From Thermoplasmatales archaeon E-plasma (GTDB taxonomy: Archaea; Thermoplasmatota; Thermoplasmata; Thermoplasmatales; Thermoplasmataceae): 64,000 nucleotides of DNA. Shown piece by piece: positions 18,307-27,705 of this stretch. Location: the NCBI GenBank assembly GCA_000496135.1, contig KI542674.1, positions 372,001-436,000 of the forward strand. Direction: 5' to 3'. The translations under genes and the position numbers were made by a program. Under the pieces are notes generated by a model, which saw only the letters and a list, made by a program, of their open reading frames with translations, was not told where the DNA came from and ran no database searches. Position 1 is the stretch's first letter, and each line of letters opens with the position of its first letter.

Positions 18307-20994
18307 TCAGGTCGGTATAATCCGGGAAATACCATTTTTGCTTTCAACCGTATAGGAAATATCTGCTGCACTGTTAAGCTCAGAATGATGAGTTATTACA
18401 ATCAGTTGCGGTATTATGCCTTCATCCCTCAATGAATATGTAATGATTTCTTTTAGATCATTCCTTCTTTCTTCATCCAGAAAATTTGTCGGTTCGTCCA
18501 TGAGCATGACGCTGATACTTGAAAGAAGATATTTTGCCATAGCCATTCGCAAAGCAATTGCAACCGCAGTCCGTTCTCCGCCGCTTAGCTGTTGAAGCTC
18601 CTTAACCGAACCGTTCTGATATACCTCAATATCAAGGTCTTCCGTTACTTTGACCCCTTCCACGGAAAGGTTGAAATGAGTCATAAGTTCCGTTGTCATA
18701 TCCGTTATGAACTGGGAAGACCTGACACGTATAAGTCCCGGCAATCCATCTCTCCTGAATGCAGGCATGAGTTTACCTAGAACAATTAATGCTTTCCTGA
18801 TTGTGTTAAGCAATGAAATATTGCTGTGAATTTCTTTCAGATGAGTTTCCAGCCTTTTAAGTTCGTCTTCTGCCGATACTATTCTTTGTCTTAGCCCTAT
18901 TATTTCACTATTTAAAGAATCAAAATCTCTTCTTTTTGATTCCAGATTACTGTCAACTTCCTTCAAAGATTCAAGTTTTTCAGCTATGACTGACATTTCT
19001 TTCGTTTTGCTTTCTATCTGGCTATCTATTATGGATAATTCTCTTCTTTTATCCTCCAGGAACTTCCGTTTCAAATCTGTTCCTCCCACTCTTTTCCTGA
19101 GAACATCGATGTTTCTTTCAATAGATTCAACATCCACTAAATGCGATTTATCCGGTCTGAATCCGGATTCTTTCTCTATCTGTTTATTTTCACTTTCAAG
19201 TTCTGATAATAAGTGCGATTGCTCTTCATACTTCTTTTCAATTTCAGGCAGATTTATTGAGTCGTTTACCGCCTTAAGCCTTTTATATTCATCCCATTTT
19301 GGCTCTATTTCCCTGAGGCGTTTTGTTGCAGTTTCAATTGACAATTCTGTTTCTTTGTATTCAGTTTCAAAATCTTTATAACTGGAGATTTCTGTGGCGA
19401 GTTTATCCATTTGCACCTTGAGTTCAGTTTCCCTTTTTTGCAGGGATGAAAGTTCCCCGACTACACTATTATTAATGAAATCAAGCTGATTCTTGAGTTT
19501 TAATATTTTAATATCGGCTGCCTTTATCAATCTCTCTGAACCTTCAATTCCAGTGATCAACCCGTTTTTTTCAGATTCATATTGATCCATGATTTCTTTT
19601 CTATGGGTTTCACTGAGATCCTGCCTGCAAACAGGGCACTGGTTCATGTCCCTGAGCTTAAGTATGTTCTCTTCTATTTCCTTTATTTTCTCCTTTGAGG
19701 AGCCAATGAGACCTCTGGCATTTGATTTTTCCTGTGATATCCTTTCAAGTTCATCTTGTGCGAATTTTTTCATATCATTGATCTTTTCTAAATCTGGATT
19801 GTCAAGTGATAACCTTTGTTTCACAGTTTCTGAAAATTCATTTAATTTTTTTAATAATTCAGAATGTTCTCTCTCCCTTGTTTTAAGCATTGTCGTATTG
19901 CCTGAAATTTCCATGAATCTTTGATTGTTCTGTTTAATCCATGAGGATTGAACGGATGTCTCTTTGATTATCCTCTCATACTCATCAAAAGATGGTTTAA
20001 TTGCTTCCATTTGATCATTGCGCCTTTTGGTCAAATCTATTGAATGTAATAGTTCCTGCAGATCATGCTGTATTTGCTCGATCTTCTCCCCATTCTGAAA
20101 AAACTTTTGTATCATTGCCCTGAATTTATATCTTTTATCCTCTTCAAGTGCCTTCAGCTTCCTTTCTTCCTCAGCGTCCTGTTCTATTTGCCCTGTTAAA
20201 TCATGAATGGTTTTGTTAATTTCATTTTGTGACTTCTGGAAACCTGCAATTTCCGCTTCCACTGCAGCCTTCTTCGTTCTCTGCATGTTAGCCTCATTTT
20301 GCTGTTTTTCCAGTTGCTCTATTAATCTTCCAATAATTTCTAATTTTTCACTACCCTGCTTTTCTGTTATTTTTAAAGATTCCATGTTTTTATTTATTTC
20401 CTCTTCCCTTTGTTTTTCTGAATTATAGATCAATTCAACAGGTTCAAGTCCTTTTATGTCGGATTCCATCCCCTTCTTCATTTCATTAAGTCTGTCGAAA
20501 ACCTTTTGAAGATTGTGCAGACCAAGGATCTCGTTAAAAAGGTCAAGCCTCTTGCTCTTCTGTTTTGTTATAAGTGAATCTATCTGCCCCTGTTCAATGA
20601 AAACAGAATTCATGAAGACCTCATCCGAAACACCAATGATCTTTGATATAACCGCATTAACTGCGGTTGCACCTTCCGCCAGAATCTGATCACCTGAAGA
20701 TATCACTGCACCCTTTGTATCGATCCGAGTGCCTGTCCTTTCAAGGAGCCTTTCCACAGAATATTCATTTCCTTCCTGATTGAATGTAAGTTTTACTCTT
20801 CCGTGTTTTTTTCCATATTGAAGGAGATCCCTGTTGCTCCTCTGCATACCGAACAGTGCAAACTTTATTGCCTCGAATATGGAAGATTTTCCCGCACCGT
20901 TTTTCCCCACAATGATATTTACCCCGCTGTCGAAGTCCATTGAAGTTTCGCTGTGCGAAAGAAATGATTCCATCCTGATAGATCGTATAATCAT
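18307..20994 (-). CDS. rad50: DNA double-strand break repair ATPase Rad50
   Basis: SMC-like ATPase, 895 residues, partner of Mre11 in break processing. Walker A 'IIVGKNGAGKSSIFEAI' is at residues about 27-43, followed by the long coiled coils and a central zinc hook 'QCPVCRQDL' (C-x2-C, about residues 450-458). The C-terminal ABC signature 'QLSGGERTAVAIALRMA' and Walker B 'VMLMDEPTNFLDEE' (about 838-851) complete the head. The ATG overlaps the mre11 stop by 4 bp. It is the last gene of nurA-herA-mre11-rad50. Confidence 0.97.
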   Translation of the reverse strand: MIIRSIRMESFLSHSETSMDFDSGVNIIVGKNGAGKSSIFEAIKFALFGMQRSNRDLLQYGKKHGRVKLTFNQEGNEYSVERLLERTGTRIDTKGAVISSGDQILAEGATAVNAVISKIIGVSDEVFMNSVFIEQGQIDSLITKQKSKRLDLFNEILGLHNLQKVFDRLNEMKKGMESDIKGLEPVELIYNSEKQREEEINKNMESLKITEKQGSEKLEIIGRLIEQLEKQQNEANMQRTKKAAVEAEIAGFQKSQNEINKTIHDLTGQIEQDAEEERKLKALEEDKRYKFRAMIQKFFQNGEKIEQIQHDLQELLHSIDLTKRRNDQMEAIKPSFDEYERIIKETSVQSSWIKQNNQRFMEISGNTTMLKTREREHSELLKKLNEFSETVKQRLSLDNPDLEKINDMKKFAQDELERISQEKSNARGLIGSSKEKIKEIEENILKLRDMNQCPVCRQDLSETHRKEIMDQYESEKNGLITGIEGSERLIKAADIKILKLKNQLDFINNSVVGELSSLQKRETELKVQMDKLATEISSYKDFETEYKETELSIETATKRLREIEPKWDEYKRLKAVNDSINLPEIEKKYEEQSHLLSELESENKQIEKESGFRPDKSHLVDVESIERNIDVLRKRVGGTDLKRKFLEDKRRELSIIDSQIESKTKEMSVIAEKLESLKEVDSNLESKRRDFDSLNSEIIGLRQRIVSAEDELKRLETHLKEIHSNISLLNTIRKALIVLGKLMPAFRRDGLPGLIRVRSSQFITDMTTELMTHFNLSVEGVKVTEDLDIEVYQNGSVKELQQLSGGERTAVAIALRMAMAKYLLSSISVMLMDEPTNFLDEERRNDLKEIITYSLRDEGIIPQLIVITHHSELNSAADISYTVESKNGISRIIPT

Positions 20995-22142
20995 AACTTC
21001 CCCTCTATGCCAAGCCTTTTTTCAATGCTTTTAACTGCATCTTCAGGATCGTTGTCCATGACATCACGATATATTTCATAGGCCATTTTCCCTGTATCCT
21101 CATCGCCTGAAAAATATTCAAGGAACATATCTTTCAGGGAATCTGTCATGGCAGAAACATTATGTTTTTCCCCTTCCTGCGCCTTAATTACTGGCGTTCT
21201 GATCAGGAATAAATCCTCGTATTGAGAGACGGCCTCCATGACATCAATTGCCTTTATTTTTTCCTGAATTTCCATTGTAAGGATTCCTTTCTTCACCTCA
21301 AGGCGTTCCCTGTTTTTTGATACAAATGTTTCAATGGATTTCAGGACACCTTCAAGTGTACCCTGAACCATTGCCTGAGGCCGCACTGATTTTAGACTTA
21401 TTTTTTCAACAGTAGTTTGGTCATTTTCCACTGATACCATGTTAATGCTCTTTCCATGACGCATATAGAAATCTATTTCGTTGGTTGATTTAATCTCTGT
21501 TGAGCCAGCATAAGAAAATATTGAATTTCCTATTCTTTTTTCAAGACGGTTGTGAATATGGCCGAAGGCCATGTAATTGAAATTCACAGGTAATTCCTCA
21601 GATGTAGCCTCACACTGTTCGCTTATGAAGTATGGTGATATTGCCTGATGCGAAATGAGAATTGCCATTTTGTTATCAGCGGCCTCATAATTGGCTCTTT
21701 CATATTGGCTCTTCAGTCTTTCCCTTCTCATTCCCTTCATGTTTGATATGCCGCCAATAAGTATGCTCTCTGATCCATTTCCATGCAGAACGGATTCATA
21801 TTCCTCCAGTCCAAGTACCTTCACTCCAAGAAAATCAAATATATTTGCGGCAGCGATGTCATCCTTCTTCGGCCGATCATGATCACCCATTATCATGTAA
21901 AAGGGGATTTTTCTAGCCTGAAGTTTGATGATATTGTCTCTGAAAACTGACAGAGCTCTATTATCAGGTCTGTGCTCATCAAAGAGATCACCGGAATGTA
22001 TCACAAAATCAACTTCATGATCAAGCGCTATCTGAACGGCCTCTGTAAATGCATCGTAGAAATCATCCTCCCTTTCCTTTATGGAATATTGCCTGCTCCC
22101 AAGGTGAGTGTCCGAGATGTGCACGAACCTGAATATATTCAT
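20991..22142 (-). CDS. mre11: DNA double-strand break repair nuclease Mre11
   Basis: Mn-dependent nuclease of 383 residues that with Rad50 opens DNA ends. The calcineurin-type phosphoesterase motifs are all visible in order: 'VHISDTHLGSRQYS' (residues 7-20), 'VIHSGDLFDEHRPDN' (about 47-61), 'MIMGDHDRPK' (about 83-92, where the usual N-H-D is replaced by D-H-D), 'LISHQAIS' and 'AFGHIHNR' (about 193-200). Its 4-bp overlaps with herA and rad50 indicate coupled translation. Confidence 0.96.
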   Translation of the reverse strand: MNIFRFVHISDTHLGSRQYSIKEREDDFYDAFTEAVQIALDHEVDFVIHSGDLFDEHRPDNRALSVFRDNIIKLQARKIPFYMIMGDHDRPKKDDIAAANIFDFLGVKVLGLEEYESVLHGNGSESILIGGISNMKGMRRERLKSQYERANYEAADNKMAILISHQAISPYFISEQCEATSEELPVNFNYMAFGHIHNRLEKRIGNSIFSYAGSTEIKSTNEIDFYMRHGKSINMVSVENDQTTVEKISLKSVRPQAMVQGTLEGVLKSIETFVSKNRERLEVKKGILTMEIQEKIKAIDVMEAVSQYEDLFLIRTPVIKAQEGEKHNVSAMTDSLKDMFLEYFSGDEDTGKMAYEIYRDVMDNDPEDAVKSIEKRLGIEGKL

Positions 22143-23683
22143 CCCTCCATTAGTTTAGAGATTCTATCCTTCTCAAATTTTGGATCTTTCAGTTTATTTC
22201 TCATCTCCCTTGCTTCCCTTAACAAAGAGAGAAGATCGATATCGCCTCCCCCTTCCATGGTCTCCCTCCTTCTGATTTTCACAACGGTGGGAAATCTTAC
22301 TATTTGACCTGTTATAACCGCTTCACCAGTATTTAATGAAGGCAGATCATCGATAATCGCCTGACTTACGAATTCACAGCTCTCGGCTATTGCTCTCTGA
22401 TCAATGGGGTTGGTTATACGCAGTATAATTTGAGAATTGCACTGACTGAGGACATCCTGATCTATCTTACCCGGTCTTTGTGTTATAACAACAAGAAATA
22501 CACCAAATTTTCTGCCCTCCCCGGCAATCTTCTTAATAAGAACCGGTAGTTTGCCAAATGATTCCAGTCCCACAAAGTTATGCGCTTCCTCTATGAATAC
22601 GAAAACCGGCAGTTTGAATTCTCCGGATACCTTCTTATCGTAAATCTCCTCCAGTACCCTGAGTGTGAAATATGCTGTGACATCCTGGTCAAGTCCTGAA
22701 AGATCGAGTACTGATAACTGTCCAGGGCCTAGATACTCTGAAATGTCCGTCGTTCTCTGGCTGAAAATATCCTTTATGGATCTCAGGAGAGCGATTCTCC
22801 CTGAAATTTTCCCTCTTTTATCAGGAGTCAGTCTATCTACACTTTCAAGAAAGTCCTTGAGGTCTCTCTTTCCTCCAGTCTTTTGAAGCGCTTCCCGAAC
22901 TATATCTCTCAACGTTGTCCATTTTTCATTTATTCTCATGATATCGAAAAGATCGTCCTCGTCCAGATCCTGAAAACGCAATGTGAACCTTTCAGTAATT
23001 GCAGACATTTCAGCGCTGTAACGACCTGTGCTCATGGGCGTTCTGAACACCTTTGTGTTCTCTGAAAATATTTTTCCGGAACTGCTTCTCTTCATGAGAA
23101 CATAATCTGCATGTGGATCAAGAACAACAATGGTTCCACCCTTTTTCAGGATCTCCTCTATGAGAACTGCTGCGGTATTGCTTTTTCCTGCACCAGTCTG
23201 AGAAAGGATAGCTAGATGTCTTCTGAGTCCGGATAAACTTACTCCAATGGGAATATCCTCATGATCTGCAAGATTGCCAATATAGATTGAATCCTCCTCA
23301 GGAAACCCGAACAATTTTTTAAGTAATCTGGTTTCTGCAATTCTGACAACTGTTCCAGGCCTTATTATTTCCCTTCCACTCTTAAATACTTCATCATCCT
23401 TTATAGTGCCTGTTGTTTTGGCAATGGCAACCGTGACGGATTCATTAATATCAGCATTGACAAATTTCTCCACACTGTTATAATCGATACCTTCCTTGAG
23501 TAGATCGCTTCTGGAAACGATTCTCTCTACCCTTGCTATTACCTTTGAATTTCTATTGTCAACAGAAACATATTCCCATCTCTTCAGATCAACATCAGGC
23601 CTGACGACAAATCTGACCGATTCCGGCATATTATCTCCAACGGTATATCCAATCTCAGATCCTGATTCTTGCACGTCTCTCAC
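22139..23683 (-). CDS. herA: DNA helicase/translocase HerA
   Basis: Bipolar hexameric DNA translocase, 514 residues, working with NurA to resect double-strand breaks. An N-terminal HAS-barrel-like domain is followed by Walker A 'SQTGAGKSNTAAVLIEE' (about residues 159-175), 'GGTIVVLDPHADYVLM', Walker B-type 'VFIEEAHNFVGL' (about 368-379) and the arginine region 'ITQRPGKIDQDVLSQCNSQI'. Length matches archaeal HerA (about 500). The N-terminus overlaps the nurA 3' end by 29 bp. Confidence 0.96.
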   Translation of the reverse strand: MRDVQESGSEIGYTVGDNMPESVRFVVRPDVDLKRWEYVSVDNRNSKVIARVERIVSRSDLLKEGIDYNSVEKFVNADINESVTVAIAKTTGTIKDDEVFKSGREIIRPGTVVRIAETRLLKKLFGFPEEDSIYIGNLADHEDIPIGVSLSGLRRHLAILSQTGAGKSNTAAVLIEEILKKGGTIVVLDPHADYVLMKRSSSGKIFSENTKVFRTPMSTGRYSAEMSAITERFTLRFQDLDEDDLFDIMRINEKWTTLRDIVREALQKTGGKRDLKDFLESVDRLTPDKRGKISGRIALLRSIKDIFSQRTTDISEYLGPGQLSVLDLSGLDQDVTAYFTLRVLEEIYDKKVSGEFKLPVFVFIEEAHNFVGLESFGKLPVLIKKIAGEGRKFGVFLVVITQRPGKIDQDVLSQCNSQIILRITNPIDQRAIAESCEFVSQAIIDDLPSLNTGEAVITGQIVRFPTVVKIRRRETMEGGGDIDLLSLLREAREMRNKLKDPKFEKDRISKLMEG

Positions 23684-24686
23684 CCCTGGTTTCCGGCATG
23701 ATAACCCCTGTTTCCTTCTCGAATGCTTTCATTAATACCTCCTCTGATTCCTCCCTGGTGAATTTGATTCTTCTATCAACATCTGATAACCAGACATTAT
23801 GCACTTTAAGCCCAGAATATGCCCAAATCACCATTCTGACAATCTGTTCTGTGATATCATCGATGTTTCCTTCTCCATCCATAAATATGACGTCGATCCT
23901 CATGGGGGTGTCGCTCAGTGCTGGCAATATGTGCGTCGTAACTATCCTTAGATTTTCTCCCCTGTAGCTCCGATCAATAGTTATTGGGGTAGAATAACCG
24001 GGGAATTTAGCAAGCGACTTAATTATTGTGTGATCTGTAACAGAATTCGAATATTCTTTTTTTCTTGTAGAATCATCAAGGTCTGATCCATCAAGCATTT
24101 CTTTCTTAAAGACCTTGGAATCTGAGCTTTTAGAAATAAATACAAGACGTGTCTCTTTTTCTCTGGCTTTTTTTAGAAGATTTTCCATTGTTTCCATATA
24201 CAGTTCTGGAAATTTTTCCAGATTGTCCCCTTCCACCCTTTCTATTTTTTCATTGATTCTACCAGATGCCGAGCCATCCAGGAGTGCAATTCCGATCTTT
24301 TTCTCTGAAAGGCACTTTATGAGGGATTGGTGCTCTCTTATTTCCATGCTTCGCGTTACATAAGTTTGCAGTGAATATCTGTTTACGACCTTTATTGAAA
24401 TTTCAGAGGACAGAAATTCATCCTGCCCTGAGATAGTCATTGCCCTTGTGAGTATAATCTTCATGCCATTGTATAATTCCCTTATGAATTCTGATCCATC
24501 CGTGGCAGATATGATCGCCTCAGGTTTCAAACCCTCCGGCAAAGGCAGGAAATTCTTTTCCATTTCCCGTGCATAGATCGCACCTCTCTGTGAGTTGGGG
24601 GGAATAACAAGAGCCTCCCTGATCTTCTCCCTGTTTTCTTTCAGGTAATTTATGTAATCTGAATAGTAATTTGTCAATAATATCAA
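23655..24686 (-). CDS. nurA: 5'-3' nuclease NurA
   Basis: RNase H-like nuclease, 343 residues, partner of HerA. Active-site Asp motifs appear as 'ISATDGSEFIRELY' (about residues 59-72) and 'IALLDGSASGRI' (about 132-143), with a conserved acidic C-terminal segment ('VWLSDVDRRIKF', about 299-310). There is no ATG near the start: the candidate starts are TTG at 24686 or the in-frame TTG at 24677. A TTTAAGG box about 24706 lies 20-29 bp upstream, favouring a near-leaderless transcript for the whole resection operon. Confidence 0.93.
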   Translation of the reverse strand: MILLTNYYSDYINYLKENREKIREALVIPPNSQRGAIYAREMEKNFLPLPEGLKPEAIISATDGSEFIRELYNGMKIILTRAMTISGQDEFLSSEISIKVVNRYSLQTYVTRSMEIREHQSLIKCLSEKKIGIALLDGSASGRINEKIERVEGDNLEKFPELYMETMENLLKKAREKETRLVFISKSSDSKVFKKEMLDGSDLDDSTRKKEYSNSVTDHTIIKSLAKFPGYSTPITIDRSYRGENLRIVTTHILPALSDTPMRIDVIFMDGEGNIDDITEQIVRMVIWAYSGLKVHNVWLSDVDRRIKFTREESEEVLMKAFEKETGVIMPETRGERRARIRI

Positions 24687-24741
24687 TAGGCAGAACTATC
24701 CTTAAAGCTTTAGTGCTTTTCTCGTGCTTAAATATTTACAA

Positions 24742-25842
24742 TCAGGGGAACACGAATGGATTTGCCGTAAAGCAAAGAATGAACATGGCTATGGCAGCAA
24801 CACCTATGACTATATCCTTTTTTGAAAGCTTACTGTAATCGTCAAGTGCCGGAGGATGTGTGATTCCTAGAAATATTATGAGCATGGCAAGAAGGAGCCA
24901 CCCAAGATAGTTGTAATACAGTCCAAGGAATATCATTACCATAAAGAAGAAGTAACTGGCGTATCTTGCTTTGCTTCCAAGCAATCCTCTTATTACATGT
25001 CCCCCGTCAAGCTGGCCCACGGGCATCAGGTTTATTGCTGTGGCAAATATCCCAACCCATACGGATATGACCATGGGAAACAGCACAGGATGCCCTGATG
25101 CTGGAATATTCAATGAGAATATGTTGTAAATAAATGGAAAATTCAGATAAAACGGAATTATGTGTCTCAATGGAATATAAGTAACCTGAAAGTAATTAGC
25201 CAAAAAAAGGAGTGGAAGGGCTGTGAGAAATCCTGCAATAGGGCCTGCAGCACCAATTTCTGTCATGGCTCTCTTGTTTGGAATTGGATCCCTCAGGGAA
25301 ATAAATGCACCAAATGTTCCTATGGAAGCCCCAATGGGAACAAACGGTATAAAAAATGGAAGTGATGCTTTGACTTTCAATTTACGTGCCACAAGAAAGT
25401 GTCCAAGTTCATGAACACCCAGGATTGTGAGAAGCGGCATGGAAAAGAAAACAAGGCTAAAAAGAATCGTTCTTCCAAAAAAATCCGGTCCGCTTGTGAC
25501 AAAGTTCTGGGAGTAGAGATAACCGGCGTAAACTGTGGAAAGTATGGTTAATACTAACATTATAATGTTTATATATACGGGGGCATACTTTCGTTTTTCG
25601 GTGAATGTTACTCCAATGAAATTTTCCTGTCCCTTCTCTATGAAGGGTATATATCCCTCTGGAACCAATACAAGACGAAGACTGTCAAAGGCTTTTCCGA
25701 AATCAGGGTTGTCTGAATCAAGAAAGTAAAATCTCAGGAGATTGGACTCTACCAGTACCTCATAGATGTTAAATCTGGATTTGACCTCATCCAGAATGTG
25801 TCGAATCCTCTCATCAAGCTGCGGCGATTGCGTACTATCCAT
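24742..25842 (-). CDS. Site-2 protease-like membrane metalloprotease (M50 family)
   Basis: 366-residue intramembrane zinc protease with about seven transmembrane segments. The zinc site is 'GVHELGHFLVARK' (H-E-x-x-H, about residues 142-154) and the third-ligand motif is 'LMPVGQLDGGHVIRGL' (about 270-285). A cytosolic N-terminal domain of about 100 residues precedes the membrane part. Such proteases cleave membrane-bound regulators or lipoproteins; no substrate is evident. An unusual structured and GC-rich leader of about 130 nt precedes the ATG, which suggests post-transcriptional control. Confidence 0.92.
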   Translation of the reverse strand: MDSTQSPQLDERIRHILDEVKSRFNIYEVLVESNLLRFYFLDSDNPDFGKAFDSLRLVLVPEGYIPFIEKGQENFIGVTFTEKRKYAPVYINIIMLVLTILSTVYAGYLYSQNFVTSGPDFFGRTILFSLVFFSMPLLTILGVHELGHFLVARKLKVKASLPFFIPFVPIGASIGTFGAFISLRDPIPNKRAMTEIGAAGPIAGFLTALPLLFLANYFQVTYIPLRHIIPFYLNFPFIYNIFSLNIPASGHPVLFPMVISVWVGIFATAINLMPVGQLDGGHVIRGLLGSKARYASYFFFMVMIFLGLYYNYLGWLLLAMLIIFLGITHPPALDDYSKLSKKDIVIGVAAIAMFILCFTANPFVFP

Positions 25843-25859
25843 GATATTACCTTTGTATT

Positions 25860-25971
25860 TTCCCCAGTCTAACGGGAATCATTCATTTTCCTGATTCCTC
25901 TGACCCTGCTGGGGAACTCTTTGCCCTCCTCTGATCAGCGCATCATTGCAGGATGACACATCCTCTACTCG
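25860..25971 (-). ncRNA. Putative structured leader RNA or small RNA upstream of the site-2 protease
   Basis: Between a TATAAA box and the protease ATG the minus strand is clearly richer in G+C than the surrounding DNA and forms nested inverted repeats. The outer arms TTCCCCAG/CTGGGGAA (25860-25867 and 25909-25916) are perfect over 8 bp. They enclose an asymmetric internal loop and an inner 7-bp stem (25875-25881 with 25892-25898). Upstream is a third hairpin (25950-25955 with 25959-25964, 6 bp, 3-base loop). An ACA follows the outer stem by three bases, reminiscent of an H/ACA guide, but the pocket-to-ACA distance (about 18) is longer than the usual 14-16. The outer stem ends 17 bases before the ATG, just upstream of the AAAGG ribosome site. 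It could equally be a regulatory 5' UTR. Confidence 0.45.
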
Positions 25972-25994
25972 TGCTGGAGCCCATGGATAGGCAA

Positions 25995-26000
25995 TTTATA
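25995..26000 (-). promoter_or_regulatory. TATA box for the leader RNA/site-2 protease
   Basis: CTATAAATT on the minus strand; a start about 25 bp downstream would fall near 25971, leaving a leader of about 130 nt before the protease ATG. Confidence 0.45.
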
Positions 26001-26004
26001 GCCC

Positions 26005-26424
26005 TAAGTCGTCATATGCAATCATGAATCATGCATACTATATTTCAGGGCATTTGATAATACAAGAATCCCTTAATAAACTTATGAGAAAAATTGGTCG
26101 CATACTTAAATTATTGTAATTTCAAAAATATCATAGACAACATTTACCTGTCTTCCTTCTCTAACAATTTTCTGGGAATCCGCTCTTCATTGCCATAAAT
26201 CATTGTGCCATAGAAAGGATGCAAAGAGACCAAACAGAAGGAAATTCTGATTTATTTTTTAATCTTTCAATGAATTCTGGATAACCTCTATCAAGAACTT
26301 TTTTTCTTTTACCTACCCGTTTGTTGTTTTGAAAGTGAAATTCAGTATGAAATAGATCAATTTCTGAAAAACATTGTAATTGGTGTGACATAGATAGACA
26401 CAAAACATTTTTAGATAATGAGTT
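26005..26424. other. Intergenic region, no convincing gene
   Basis: AT-rich, with frequent stops. A minus-strand open stretch at 26200-26430 includes 'KKVLDRGYPEFIERLKNK', vaguely like a transposase fragment, but too short to call. A TTTTTAGA box at 26408-26415 may serve the small gene that follows. No tRNA or repeat array seen. Confidence 0.45.
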
Positions 26425-26760
26425 ATGCAATACCTGTTGAAAATCACAGAATCTAAGATATATGCTATCTTGGAGGCATTGAGTAAAATGGATATGATAG
26501 AAATAAAAAAAGGTGGAAAATACACAGTAATTTCTCAGAGTGGCAAAGAAGAACCGATGACAACTGTTGGAGAGTTTGTCGGTTACACCATACTTGGGGA
26601 AGAAGGTGCAATATGCTTCAGAGTAACTGGTGAAAACAAGAAGAATCTTCTTAGACTGATTCCCGTTTCAGGACTCATAGCAATAGAGTTTGACGATGAG
26701 GATTTACTTAGTCCAAAGAAAAAAGAAGAGAGTCAGGACAAAACAACCTACTTCAACTGA
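26425..26760 (+). CDS. Small conserved-looking protein of unknown function
   Basis: Up to 111 residues, no family recognised. The N-terminal 35 residues ('ESKIYAILEALSKMDMIEIK') could form a helix-turn-helix or winged-helix start, the middle is beta-rich ('VGEFVGYTILGEEGAICFRV'), and the C-terminus is charged and low in complexity. A TTTTTAGA box 26 bp upstream points to the in-frame TTG at 26437 as an alternative leaderless start; the ATG at 26425 is kept. Convergent with thpR, with a 13-bp overlap of the 3' ends. Confidence 0.5.
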   Translation: MQYLLKITESKIYAILEALSKMDMIEIKKGGKYTVISQSGKEEPMTTVGEFVGYTILGEEGAICFRVTGENKKNLLRLIPVSGLIAIEFDDEDLLSPKKKEESQDKTTYFN

Positions 26761-27281
26761 ATTTCTTTTATAATCTCGTAATGAGGGCCACCTGAGGTAA
26801 GTTCGCTTTTAAAGAATATTAACCTCTTACATACCTCATCTGTGAATTTCTCATTTCCAAATCTTACCATAATATTTTTTAAATCTGCAGGTTTTCTGAA
26901 TCTTGAAATAGTTATGTGGGGAACAAATGGCTTCTTTTCCTCAGGAATTCCCTCAAGAGAAAGTGCCTTACTGACTGTTTTCTCCAGAACGTATATCTCT
27001 GGAGAGTAAACCTTTATGTAGAGAACATTGGCCAGCCCCCTGGAAGGAAATTGTCCAACGGATTCTGCACGAAGCCTGAATGGTTGAAAATTGATCTTTT
27101 CCATTGCCTGGGTGATTCTTGATGCGGTAATGTCGTCTATATTCCCAAAAAACCTCAAAGTGATGTGTATCTGTTCAGGAGAAACAGATTTTGCCGTCCT
27201 CTCATATTCCCTGTTAATCTGTTCCAAAACTGGAAACATTTTATCCAGGGATCCAAGAGGAACAGCTAGAAATCCTCTCAT
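26748..27281 (-). CDS. thpR: RNA 2',3'-cyclic phosphodiesterase (ThpR, 2H family)
   Basis: 2H phosphoesterase of 177 residues that opens 2',3'-cyclic phosphates on RNA, historically called 2'-5' RNA ligase. Both catalytic tetrapeptides are present: 'HITLRFFGN' (about residues 42-50) and 'HITISRFRKP' (about 126-135), H-x-T-x type. Start 'MRGFLAVPL' is typical. It is divergent from gcvH with about 50 bp between starts, a shared promoter region. Confidence 0.92.
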   Translation of the reverse strand: MRGFLAVPLGSLDKMFPVLEQINREYERTAKSVSPEQIHITLRFFGNIDDITASRITQAMEKINFQPFRLRAESVGQFPSRGLANVLYIKVYSPEIYVLEKTVSKALSLEGIPEEKKPFVPHITISRFRKPADLKNIMVRFGNEKFTDEVCKRLIFFKSELTSGGPHYEIIKEIQLK

Positions 27282-27298
27282 TCCTAATGATCAGCTAC

Positions 27299-27308
27299 AC
27301 TATATATA
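27299..27308 (+). promoter_or_regulatory. TATA box of gcvH-rlmE
   Basis: CTATATATAC run centred about 27 bp before the ATG at 27331. It fixes that ATG as the start of a leaderless mRNA and rules out the longer open frame that begins upstream at 27091. Confidence 0.6.
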
Positions 27309-27330
27309 CCTTTTTTATCTTACTGCAAAC

Positions 27331-27705
27331 ATGCACGAAGTTCCTGAGAATTTGAGTTATACCAAAACGCACGAGTGGGTTAAGCAGGAAGGTAACATTT
27401 GTATTGTCGGAATAACAGATTATGCCCAGAGCCAGCTCACAGATATCGTATATGTTGATCTTCCAAAGGTGGGAAAAAAATTGAAGAAGGGTGAGGTTTT
27501 ACTCACTGTTGAATCAGTCAAATCCGCTGAAGATGTCTTTTCACCAATTGATGGGGAAGTTGTGGAAATAAACAAGGATCTGGAAGACAAACCGGAAGTC
27601 CTGAACCAGAAACCATACGAAAGCTGGATGGCAAAAATCAAGACCTCAGGTGGAATTCTTTCATTGATGAAACCAGAGGAATATAAAAAATTCATTGGAG
27701 AATAG
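27331..27705 (+). CDS. gcvH: Glycine cleavage system H protein (lipoyl carrier)
   Basis: Lipoylated shuttle protein of 124 residues. The start 'MHEVPENLSYTKTHEWVK' is typical of GcvH, and the lipoyl-accepting Lys64 lies in 'TVESVKSAEDVFSP'. The C-terminal helix 'GGILSLMKPEEYKKFI' is also standard. The frame is open further upstream, but the family start and the TATA spacing agree on 27331. No other glycine-cleavage genes lie nearby. The rlmE ATG begins immediately after the gcvH stop. Confidence 0.95.
   Translation: MHEVPENLSYTKTHEWVKQEGNICIVGITDYAQSQLTDIVYVDLPKVGKKLKKGEVLLTVESVKSAEDVFSPIDGEVVEINKDLEDKPEVLNQKPYESWMAKIKTSGGILSLMKPEEYKKFIGE

Noticed and set aside
26200-26430. Minus-strand open stretch with a transposase-like phrase (LDRGYPEFIERLK).
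   Set aside because: Covers under 80 codons, lacks catalytic motifs and terminal repeats; not enough to claim an insertion-sequence remnant.
27091-27330. 80-codon N-terminal extension of gcvH.
   Set aside because: It is antisense to thpR and runs across the gcvH TATA box; the family start at 27331 is clear.
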